Under the pieces are notes generated by a model. The model ran no database searches, was not told where the DNA came from, and saw nothing but the letters and a program-made list of their open reading frames with translations. A stretch of DNA of 64,000 nucleotides, taken from the NCBI GenBank assembly GCA_900073065.1, contig FJOG01000010.1, forward strand, positions 1,036,439 to 1,100,438. Direction: 5' to 3'. Made by a program: the position numbers and the translations under genes. Shown one piece after another: positions 44,361 to 53,594 of the stretch (its first letter is position 1; each line of letters begins with the position of its first letter). Source of the DNA: Phialocephala subalpina (taxonomy: Eukaryota > Ascomycota > Leotiomycetes > Helotiales > Mollisiaceae).

Positions 44361-47047
44361 ATGGAGGGGGTTAAAGATAAGCGGTATTCCTGGGAGCCTT
44401 GGTTGCAATCAACACATGCCATAAATGACGGTACTGCAGTCATTGCACACGAAGCCTTGTACGATGACAGAGAATTTCCGACCAGATATCTCACCATCCG
44501 ACCTCGTGACAATTACGGCACGAACCCTGATGTTGTCGACGGGCTCTGTATCTTGTGTCGCTGGATGCTCGATCATCTACGTTTTGTCGCTGATCATCGC
44601 AAAAAGCCACATGTGGTATCTGACAGAGAACTCGAGCGTTGGGGCATAAGTATCGAGCATTGGCCCTCAACTTTGCCCCTGGTTCAAGCTGCTGCTGAAG
44701 GGTGTAGGCTATGCGGTATGATACTGTCGGCTTCTGACTATACTCGCCCCACAAAAGCCGACGAGTGGCCTTTGAAGATGGACTTCTTTTTCTGGGGTTT
44801 CGGAGAATTGAAACTGGGTGTATATTGGGAGAGTGAGGAGGAGGGANNNNNNNNNNNNNNNNNNNNNNNNNNNNNNNNNNNNNNNNNNNNNNNNNNNNNN
44901 NNNNNNNNNNNNNNNNNNNNNNNNNNNNNNNNNNNNNNNNNNNNNNNNNNNNNNNNNNNNNNNNNNNNNNNNNNNNNNNNNNNNNNNNNNNNNNNNNNNN
45001 NNNNNNNNNNNNNNNNNNNNNNNNNNNNNNNNNNNNNNNNNNNNNNNNNNNNNNNNNNNNNNNNNNNNNNNNNNNNNNNNNNNNNNNNNNNNNNNNNNNN
45101 NNNNNNNNNNNNNNNNNNNNNNNNNNNNNNNNNNNNNNNNNNNNNNNNNNNNNNNNNNNNNNNNNNNNNNNNNNNNNNNNNNNNNNNNNNNNNNNNNNNN
45201 NNNNNNNNNNNNNNNNNNNNNNNNNNNNNNNNNNNNNNNNNNNNNNNNNNNNNNNNNNNNNNNNNNNNNNNNNNNNNNNNNNNNNNNNNNNNNNNNNNNN
45301 NNNGGAGGAGGGGGGCTTACTTGACCGCCGATACAAGTCTTCGCTTGAATTTTATCCTGTAAACGATGCCGGTACGTGAAAGCTGACTCAACGAAAATAC
45401 ATTCGAAAAGCAGAAGGCTAAATAATAGCAGAACTCGAAGTCTCAAAGTGCTTAATAGATACTCGACAATTCGGGGACGAGACTCAGATCCTTGATCTTG
45501 CAATTCAATGGCTTCTCCAGTGTGACAGCGAGCATGCTCTTTGCAGTGCAGCAATTGAATAACTCAAACTGCCAACAAGACTGCTTGAGGTTAATCAAGG
45601 CGCTCTGAGGCTTCGAGAAACACTTGATATACCCAAGAATAGTAAATATGCCACTCTCAGTCACTGCTGGGGCCCCGAAGGAGTTGATTTTAAACTTACG
45701 AAGGAGTCATTTGTGGATTTCCACGTCAGCATCCAATCAGAATCATTATCCAAGACGTTTCAAGAGGCAGTTACTATTACGAGGAAGCTGGGAATCCACT
45801 ATCTCTGGATTGATTCCTTGTGTATCATACAAGATGATCCAGAGGACTGGCGAAAAGAATCAGTCACCATGAGCGAGGTGTACGGCAATTCCTACGTTAC
45901 CATCGCCGCAGCCTCTGCAAGAAATGGGAGTGAGGGATGCTTCATTCGTAACAATTCGAGAATCCATAGAGTCCACATCAAAGCCAAAGGTTTGAAGGGT
46001 GGAAAAGAAGATTTTCAAGCAATAGAGGTTTTTCCGTCTCATGTTGTTGTGAAAGCTATATGCAACAGCAATTTAGCAAGGCGAGGGTGGGCTTTGCAGG
46101 AAAGTATCCTTTCGCCTCGAACGTTATACTTCAGTGATAAACAACTGTTCTGGGAATGTAACACGCAGCTCGCTTGTGAGAGCTTTCCCCATGGTGCCCC
46201 CACGGGTGTGATGACTCTGGGGCATGTCGAAAAAGGTCACTTGTCTGATCAATGGGACAGAATTATTGGGCATTACACCGATTGCCAATTAACCAAACGC
46301 CGCGATGTACTGGTAGCAATGTCTGGTATCATCAAGAGGTTGGAAAAAGAGAGGCAAGATACATGTGTCGCTGGAATTTGGAGAAATGACGCCGAAGGCC
46401 ACCTTCTCTGGAAAAGACGTCTGGAACAAGTATGGGAGGAGGAGACATTGTACACAGCGCCAACTTGGTCATGGGCCTCATCTCCAGGCATTGTAGAATT
46501 GCCAGTGGTCTCGGATAGCCGACCACTGCGCGATGACGTTGAGATATTAGACATGAACATTGTCCCAGTCGGAGAAGATCGTCTAGGGGAGCTTCGCGGC
46601 GGCTCACTTTCGATAGCATGCCGAACACTAATACTTGCGAAAGTGTTGTTCCAAACGGAAGAGAATAGTGATTACGGATCTTTCAAAGTGGTAATCTTTG
46701 AGCTTCCGACCGAAAATGTGCAGTCGGCTTGCGTCGTTTATTGGGATACAATGAAATCTGACTATACAACTGTCTTTCTCCTGCCATTCAGCAAAGAGCT
46801 GGGAGAAGATGGACTTGGTCTCGTTCTCGTTGCCACCGAAGATGCGAGAGCCCAGTATAAGAGAGTTGGTTGTTTTGGAGAGTTTTCGGACCCAGGCTCG
46901 CCCATCGACATCGAAGAATACGCTCTGAGAGATCCTGTCAATTTGAAAACTGTTATCGAGGATCTTGGTAATCGAGCGATAGAGGAAGCGTTTGCAAGTT
47001 TTGTCAGCCACGGAACTGAGAAATGGGGCGTGATTAAGATCATATAA
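44361..47047 (+). pseudogene. HET-domain (heterokaryon incompatibility) gene with gap and in-frame stop
   Basis: HET domains mediate fungal self/non-self recognition and cell death on fusion. The visible 5' part (44361-44846) starts MEGVKDKRYSWEPW and has Cys pairs typical of the N-terminus of these proteins (LCILCRWML, CRLCGMIL). An assembly gap follows. After it, coding resumes (LLDRRYKSSLEFYPVNDA), with an intron 45372-45431 (GTACGT, ending GCAG) that joins in phase to ELEVSKCLIDTRQFG. The frame then reads WLLQCDSEHALCSAAIE, a TAA at 45560-45562, and LKLPTRLLEV. Beyond are the HET signatures KYATLSHCWG, HYLWIDSLCIIQDD, VTIAAASA and RRGWALQESILSPRTL. The tail ends at 47047. The stop sits where relatives are continuous, so this is a pseudogene or a base error. 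Confidence 0.85.
44847..45303. other. Assembly gap (run of N)
   Basis: 457 undetermined bases inside the HET gene. The left flank ends GAGGAGGAGGGA and the right flank starts GGAGGAGGGGGG, so a purine-rich simple repeat probably caused the break. The reading frame before and after differs by the nominal gap length, as expected for an estimated gap or an intron within it. Confidence 0.98.
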
Positions 47048-47761
47048 TGTACTGTTTTGTGATCTATCAAGCAGTATCAAAGAGCTGAGAGAGGCGAGTC
47101 TCAGGGAAGTGACATGGCAAGCTTGGGGTACTCAGAATTTTCGACCCCCGCCCGCCCCCCTTCTCGGTCACTAGTAACTGTACAAACAAGTAAGCGACAA
47201 ATCTAAAGTACAGGTCATAATGACTCAGGCACTCAACTATAAATATACAACAAAAATATTATGCGAAACCACTTCTCGAATCACAATGCGTTTGATGGAA
47301 AGTTGTCTCAAATCGTAGCACTTGCAATTCACAACTATCTCAACTTATAACACCTCCAATTCTCCTTTTCTCAAACCCGAAAACCTCAAATCGCATAACC
47401 CTCAAATATTACTACATCCAAAAGCGATATCCCCCTCGGGTGAGAAGAACATCGGCCATGTTGCCAATTTGCAGACTAGCAATCGTATCCACAGATCCGA
47501 ACAGCTGTACTATGATCTTGGATGACAGGCCTCGGCATCACTTGACGCTACACTTGAACAGGTTCACAGGCTGGTGAGAATTCCAGAAATTGGCTTCTGA
47601 CTGTCGGCAATGAAGGATGAAATGCGCATGAAATGCAAGAAAGAAGCACCAGGGGCACACAGCGAGCCTGCGTTCGTACACCCTGCAGACACCAAACTGT
47701 CCCGGAATGCCTGAAGTATCATAACATGGAGCGGCAAATGGTCAATTGGGCTTCTTAGACA
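47048..47761. other. Convergent intergenic region of 0.7 kb
   Basis: 3' flanks of the HET gene and the VMA12-like gene. A C-rich run lies at about 47147-47161. No gene is seen. Confidence 0.5.
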
Positions 47762-48754
47762 CTATGATATGTCCTTCTTCCGCCTCCGTGTTTTAACATC
47801 CTCTTCATCTTCCTTGGACTTCAGCAGTATGGGATCTGTCTCTTCTGCTTTCTCGTCATCGGCTCCGACGACCCAGGTATTCACAATCTCCTTAACCTCT
47901 TTCACCTTCCTCTCCTCTTTCTTCGCCTCTCCCACGCGTCTAATGTAGCCTGCATACACCACCACCTCAGCAACACCAACCAACATACTGCCACTCATAC
48001 TCAAAGCAAGTCTCGCCGGAGTGCTCCACCACCTCGCTGCAATCCATATTCCAGCAGCACAAGCAACAATACTGATCAAGACATTGAAAACGAGAGCCAT
48101 CTGCCGGTCGATGTCTGCGTATGTAGTACCGTCATCGTCAGGGTCTGATGTGTGTATAGACTGGTAGCTGACGGGGAATGCATGGGCGGCAGATGCCATT
48201 GGGAAGCGTTGGGCGAAGGTCTCCATTGGGGGAGAAGGGTTGGTCATTCGTTCGTAGGAGCGGGCTTCTTCTTGGCGGCGGAGATGGGCCATGAGAGCTT
48301 TGTATTCTGAGGTCTATGATCGTTTGGTCAGCATTGATTCTGTGGCTGTATCCGTTCTACGACTAACAGGCTCTGCTTTCTTTGGAGGCGGAGGTGTATA
48401 TATTCTTGATCCCTTAAGCAGAACTTCGAGTCGACATGGCTCCATTCTTCGTTCTTTCATCTGCTTCGAGAGGTCCACCACCTGCCCATGCGTGATTGGG
48501 TTCCCAATCTTTGGACTATCCAGTGTTGGCTGGTCAGACTTGGCCTCTACTCCCTTTTCTGCCAGAAATAACTCTTCATGCCCCTTATTTTCTGCATCTG
48601 CGGTTTCGTTCTTGGTGCCTTGCTCCTTAGTATTCTGAATGTTATCCTCTGTATGTGGTGACGTCGTACCGGAACTTTGAAATTCTTGGGGCTTCGGGCT
48701 CTGGATCTTCTCCAGAGCCTCCACCATCGATGCTGTTATGGTAAGTAGCACCAT
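47762..48754 (-). CDS. VMA12: V-ATPase assembly factor Vma12/Vph2-like, 312 aa
   Basis: ER membrane protein needed to assemble the V0 sector of the vacuolar proton pump, working with Vma22 and Vma21. Exons: 48754-48368 and 48313-47762; intron 48367-48314 (54 nt) has GTTAGT donor and ATAG acceptor in phase 0. Splicing restores RIYTPPPPKKAEP followed by TSEYKALMAHLRRQEEARSYERM, the central family signature. The start MVLLTITASMVEALEK and the segment GNPITHGQVVDLSKQMKE match the family's N-terminal part. Two C-terminal membrane helices are seen (VFNVLISIVACAAGIWIAA and LSMSGSMLVGVAEVVVYA), followed by a charged cytosolic tail ending RRRKKDIS, compatible with ER retention. It is divergent to the COQ1-like gene, start codons 295 bp apart. 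Confidence 0.88.
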
Positions 48755-49049
48755 GTTGTCGGATTCATCCCATCTCTGGCGGTGTTGTGATGTTTAGGTG
48801 ACAGCTTAAAGCTTATCGCTTGCAGTTGCCTCGGTGTTTCTGCTGACCGACATTGGTCTAGTCTAGCCGAGTATATTTTTTCGGGAGTCGACGGCTTCAA
48901 CAATTTCACCTCCAGCTTCCAGTACGCCATTGTCTTCCATGGTCCTGTCGACGTTCCTTCGAGCTTGAAATCAATACTACCAGCTTCAGATGTTTCGATT
49001 TTCGCATTAGTACGAATAAATTTCATTCAAAAGGGAGGAGTTTGGGGCG
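48755..49049. promoter_or_regulatory. Shared divergent promoter of VMA12-like and COQ1-like genes
   Basis: Only 295 bp separate the two opposing start codons, so both promoters must share this interval. An open frame on the minus strand from 49026 overlaps it but has no recognisable product. No specific factor site is claimed. Confidence 0.4.
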
Positions 49050-50470
49050 ATGAACATCCGGTCGAATCGAGCTTCGATGCTTCTTAGAAGAGCCCCAACA
49101 TCGAGCTCACAGCTGTTTTCGACATGTTCTAAGTGTCAATTGGCTTCGCAGAGGCCACAGCTACCTATTGCGACTACACATCACCCTGCTCGAAGGAGGC
49201 AGTCTGCCTGGGTACAAGCAGTCTCTGTTGCCTCCAATGTCCTCTCGAATGCGACATCTCGCGCAGCAAGCAATGGAGACGTCAGCGTGGATCCGTTGCG
49301 GATGGTGGCCAAGGAGATGAAGTTCTTGACGGGGAATATAAGACAGCTTTTGGGCTCCGGACATCCGTCACTCGACACAGTGGCGAAATACTATACACAG
49401 GCGGAAGGAAAACATGTGCGACCTCTTCTTGTGCTTTTGATGTCAAGAGCTACATCTCTCACACCAAAAGCTCCAAGATACGGCGGCCAACAGAGTTTCG
49501 CGGATATTGACAATCCTATTTCGCCTATGTCAATACTTTCAGACGTCAATCCCTCGATACCTTCGAATAATCCGATAACCACCCAGACCCAGACTTCGTG
49601 CCCGGCAAGCGAGACCGACATCCTGCCTTCCCAGAGACGGCTTGCAGAGATTACAGAACTGATTCATACTGCTTCGCTTCTGCACGACGATGTCATCGAC
49701 CACTCCGTTTCGAGGCGCGGAGCTCCTTCAGCAAACCTCGAATTCGGGAACAAGATGGCAGTACTGGCAGGAGATTTCCTTCTGAGTCGAGCTTCAGTAG
49801 CTCTGGCTAGATTGCGGGACGCTGAGGTCACCGAACTACTTGCCACTGTCATTGCGAATCTTGTGGAGGGAGAGTTCATGCAATTGAAGAACACAGCTCG
49901 GGACGAGAAGAACCCCGTTTGGACTGAAGAAACGATCAGCTACTACCTCCAGAAGACATATCTGAAATCAGCGAGTTTAATATCGAAGTCTTGTCGAGCT
50001 GCGGCGCTGTTGGGAAGATCGGATGCTCCAACTGTCGATGCGGCGTATCTGTATGGGAAGAATTTGGGTCTGGCATTCCAGCTAGTGGATGACATGTTGG
50101 ACTATACGATTAGCGAAAAAGAATTGGGCAAGCCGGCTGGTGCGGATTTGGAGCTCGGTCTAGCTACTGCACCTCTTCTTTTTGCGTGGAAAAATAACAA
50201 GGAGTTGGGGTTACTTGTGGGAAGAAAGTTCTCTCTGGAGGGCGATGTTGTGAGGGTATGTTTTGTCCTTTCAACCCCTTTTTTCGCATCTCACTAAAAT
50301 GATTCCAGGCACGAGAGTTGGTTCTACAAAGTGACGGGCTCGAACAGACCCGTGCACTAGCGGAGGAATATGCAAGCCGAGCTATTGACTCAATCAGCTC
50401 GTTCCCGGACTGTGAAGCAAAGGAAGGCTTGGTAGATATGGCTATCAAGACGATAAAGCGAAGGAAGTGA
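49050..50470 (+). CDS. COQ1: Polyprenyl (hexaprenyl/solanesyl-type) diphosphate synthase, mitochondrial
   Basis: Builds the long isoprenoid tail of ubiquinone from farnesyl or geranylgeranyl diphosphate and IPP at the inner mitochondrial membrane. Exons: 49050-50255 and 50309-50470, 455 aa; intron 50256-50308 has GTATGT donor and CCAG acceptor. Residues 1-50 are Arg/Ser-rich with no acid, a presequence. Signatures are GKHVRPLLVLL near 120, the first aspartate motif LLHDDVIDHS (DDVID at 213-217), GNKMAVLAGDFLLSRA, and the second motif QLVDDMLDY (DDMLD at 347-351). A Ser/Pro/Thr-rich insert lies at about 137-195 and is usual in fungal Coq1. The C-terminus ends AIKTIKRRK. Chain length cannot be read from sequence. 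Confidence 0.93.
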
Positions 50471-51008
50471 TGTGACTGCTGTTACACTTGTACAACCTCC
50501 CCTTATATTGGCAAAGTTCTTGCCCTGTATAACGATCTGCATTGGGATATCGGTATAGACGATTGTATTATATGGAGACTCTCAACCTGTAATTGGAGAA
50601 AAGAGAGCAAGATAGACGTTCCATGAAGTACAAAAAGCCATTTGCTTTTCCTCTGATGTAATCCCAGAGTTTATGCCTCCAATGTGAATCTCCCTTGAGG
50701 CGAATTTTGACACTCCTCATGATATGAAGTAGATGTGTGGATTGGCTCCCGTAAAATAAGCAGAGAACATCAAATTCCTTAATTCCAAGTTCATGCGTCT
50801 AAAACTTGCAAGAATATCTGCTCACTCGCGAGCTCACTCGGCAAGCTCAGGGGTAGTGGGTCACATGTGGAGGGGCCGTTAGCGTGTCTTTTTGTACGCG
50901 ACTTCAACTTCGCGTCAACAAGAAACATTTTCTTCCTCGCCGCGCTCATGGATAATCCACGCAACACTACGTTCGAGCAGTGTTAGTATCAGACGTCAAT
51001 CTTACAGA
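50471..51008. other. Intergenic spacer of 0.54 kb
   Basis: Holds the COQ1 terminator region and the ECO1 promoter. The ECO1 side has CGCGTCAA near 50912, a possible G1/S-type element by analogy with yeast cohesion genes. Nothing else is seen. Confidence 0.4.
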
Positions 51009-52226
51009 ATGGTGACGGCGACAGGTAAACGAGGGTAAATTTCTACAACATGCATCCCAATCATCTTGCTGACGAACATGTTTTCCAGTCCCTCCAACCT
51101 CAAGACGTACTCTCGACGCGTCAATGGCAATTCAGAGGAACCTCCTACCAAAAAAAGACGTGTCGAGGAGTCTCCAGCTGTGGGAAATGCTGCCCCAGCT
51201 GCTCAGATCAAGAAATCGTCGATAATGAGCTTCTTCAAACCTCTTCCGCCATCGTCGATTCAGAATTACTTCAAACCTCTGCCACCGTCCTCCAGTCCTC
51301 CGCCTCAGTCGCCACTCCCGTCCTCAGATGCCGCGGAACCTCCCTCTACACCGCCATCATCTCCTCTCTCTGAGCCATCCTCTCCAGCGCTATCGAAGCC
51401 TCAGAAGAAACGGCGACTCACGACGCGACCAGTGCTACAACCAATTGACGAGAATGCTCTACCACGCGCTGAGAAGCCCGAGAAGAGCAAGGAAGCCAAC
51501 AGCAAACTTTCGCAGATGCGACTCGACCTCGGTCAACAGGTATATGAAGAGTGCTCAGTCTGCCATTACTATTACGATCGCAGCGACCCTACCGATCGAA
51601 AAGCACACGACAAATACCACGATTTCCACACCAATAATGTCCAACCCAAAACCGAAGATTCAAAAGTCGTGTTATGGGAGCAGAACATCGACCAGGAACA
51701 CCACTCCATCCGCGTCATTTCTCGGACGTCATCAGCGGCACTGAAAGAAGGATTCGTGGACGCATTCTCGGCTACATATCAAGACATGGGAGGAGAAGGA
51801 ATCGACGAGCAAAAGCTCTGGTCCGAGATCAAGAACCCCCACAACGTTACAGATCGCAAGGTCCCACGACACAAAGGATACATGTACCTAATTGATCGTC
51901 GACCCGTCAGCATCTTACTCGTCGAGCGCATCAAATCCGCGATATTCTTCCCGTTCAAGGACACATTAGAAGTAGAAGAAGGAAAAGAACAACCCCAGGA
52001 TCTATGCAAGATGTCGGTGGATAGGATATGGACTCGGTCAAGCCATCGACGAAAAGGCCATGCGACGAGATTGGTGGATACGGCAAGGTCGAATTTCATT
52101 CCGGGATTGAAGCTAGGGAAGAGAGATGTGGCGTTCACGTCTACGACGCAGGATGGAGGGAGGTTTGCGAGGTCTTACTGTGAGGGCATATTTGAGGATG
52201 CGGAGTACTTGATGACTTTGTCATGA
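51009..52226 (+). CDS. ECO1: Cohesin acetyltransferase Eco1/Ctf7
   Basis: Acetylates Smc3 at replication forks to lock sister-chromatid cohesion. I place the start at ATG 51009: exon 1 is 26 nt (51009-51034), intron 51035-51088 (GTAAAT, GCTGAC branch, TTTTCCAG), exon 2 51089-52226, giving 387 aa. This yields MVTATGKRGPSNLKTYSRRV, matching the KTYSRR start of the family. The alternative ATG at 51078 lies inside the intron. A basic PPTKKRRV follows. Two PCNA-box-like segments are SSIMSFFKPLPP (52-63) and SSIQNYFKPLPP (64-75). The C2H2 finger is CSVC followed by HDKYHDFH. The GNAT acetyl-CoA site is seen in RIWTRSSHRRKGHATRLVD, and the Eco1-specific end has FTSTTQDGGRFARSY. Confidence 0.93.
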
Positions 52227-52495
52227 TGGGTTGGAGTATGGATGGGTGCATTTGTATACGATACCCCTGCATTATTGGCGTTGGGAAGGAGGAATAGGAT
52301 ATTTGCATTGTACCCCGCTTGATTGGGCCTTTTTGCTTACAATTAACAGGCTTCATGGATCCCACCTCTCGTACCTATTATTCTAGAAAGTTGGTAGGCT
52401 GTCATGACCCTTCAAACCCTCCGTATACGTCGGAAGCTTCCCTCCTTGAACCTCAAAATCCACACCTCCTCACCACACTTCCTAAGAACCTCCAC

Positions 52496-53272
52496 CTATT
52501 TCTCTCCCGCTTCTTTCCCCGCAAATTCCCTTAAAGCCGGCGCTCGTCCCAATTCCCACATCCTCTTCGAGCGTTCCCTGGCCCTTTCGCTGTCCGGCTT
52601 TCCGAGTCCCTGAAACCTATCCGTTATAGTCACGTTCGTCGAGATGTTCCCTCTCGCCACTACGACTTGCATATTGTACCACAACTCACTAGGTTTTGTA
52701 GTTTTTAGTAGCTGGGTTAGCAGCTCAGTTTGGTCTTTCTTCACCTGGAATTTTGTCCTTCGTTCGCAGTTTCTACATCCTAGACGACGGGCCCAGTGTG
52801 CTACGGACGCATGAACGGAATATGGCAAGATTCCGGAAGCAGAGGCGAGTATGGAGGCTGGGGCAGCGCTCATCGCGCTATGAAAGGGGTCATGTTCACG
52901 ATAGTCGGAGATCTTGAGGTGGATGCAGTGGGATAGAGAGGTGAGGAGTGTGTTGGTTTGGTGCTGGGTGTATTACAGCGGCCAGAGAGCAAAGGAAAGA
53001 ATGGAGTTCATGGCCGGCACGTTTGGAACGATGGCTATCAGCGTAAAAATATGAAGAAGTCGAAGGTGATGTAGCACTTGAGTAAGGGTAGGTTTGGTGT
53101 TGTTAAACCATGGTTCCCTAATCAGCGACAGCCACCGTCCATTATATAATGACGAGCACGCGCAGCTGGCTCCCTTCGCAAACCACCTCCAGACATCTCG
53201 AACTTCGGGGTGGAATAATTTGAAGCAAGGACATGCCTCTACCATCTTTCTCAAATCCACATCGCTTCCCAT
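52496..53272 (-). CDS. Hypothetical protein, about 220 aa, two exons
   Basis: I do not recognise it. The best model is exon 1 53272-53078 and exon 2 52963-52496, with intron 53077-52964 (weak donor GTGCTA, acceptor CCCAG). It joins TKPTLTQ to HQTNTLLTSLSHCIHLKISD in phase. The start MGSDVDLRKMVEACPCFKLF and the part SDYREHDPFHSAMSAAPASI look protein-like. A Cys cluster, CRNCERRTKF, lies mid-protein. The basic C-terminal third includes DRFQGLGKPDSERARERSKR. No signal peptide or clear membrane span. Without splicing the first frame ends at about 52973. The donor is poor, so the exact junction is uncertain, but the two long frames on one strand favour a gene. Confidence 0.42.
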
Positions 53273-53354
53273 CCCCTCTTAATCAACATGTTGGTCAACC
53301 TAGAACCTCCACGTTGCGACGTTCGATGCTTCTCCAGAGCAGACAAAGAACGAG

Positions 53355-53594
53355 ATGTATGAACTCTCCAACATACTACTGATGTTCTTCCTGGTACTGT
53401 TTTGTGTCATGGTGTGTTGGCTACACTTCCAATGCCAACTAGAAAAGAAATGGCAGCTCAGAATATTGGCTAGAACGCCAGTAGCGGAGAGAGATGCGAA
53501 GTTGGCAGAATTGTGTCGTGAGGCTGGTGTCGAGTTTCCTACCTTCATAGAGGATCAGGAAAGTAAGGGGGAGGATGAAGAGGTTGGAGAATGA
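53355..53594 (+). CDS. Small single-pass membrane protein, 79 aa
   Basis: ATG 53355 opens MYELSNILLMFFLVLFCVM, one strong hydrophobic helix (about 6-26), followed by a basic-then-acidic cytosolic tail (LEKKWQLRILARTPVAERDA, ending GEDEEVGE). The order of helix, positive residues and acidic end is typical of a small signal-anchored protein. It lies 82 bp from the divergent hypothetical gene. No family recognised, and its short length leaves chance possible. Confidence 0.4.
   Translation: MYELSNILLMFFLVLFCVMVCWLHFQCQLEKKWQLRILARTPVAERDAKLAELCREAGVEFPTFIEDQESKGEDEEVGE

Noticed and set aside
48736..49026. Minus-strand frame of 96 codons upstream of the VMA12-like gene
   Set aside because: It lies in the shared promoter, overlaps the N-terminus of the VMA12-like gene in another frame and has no recognisable product.
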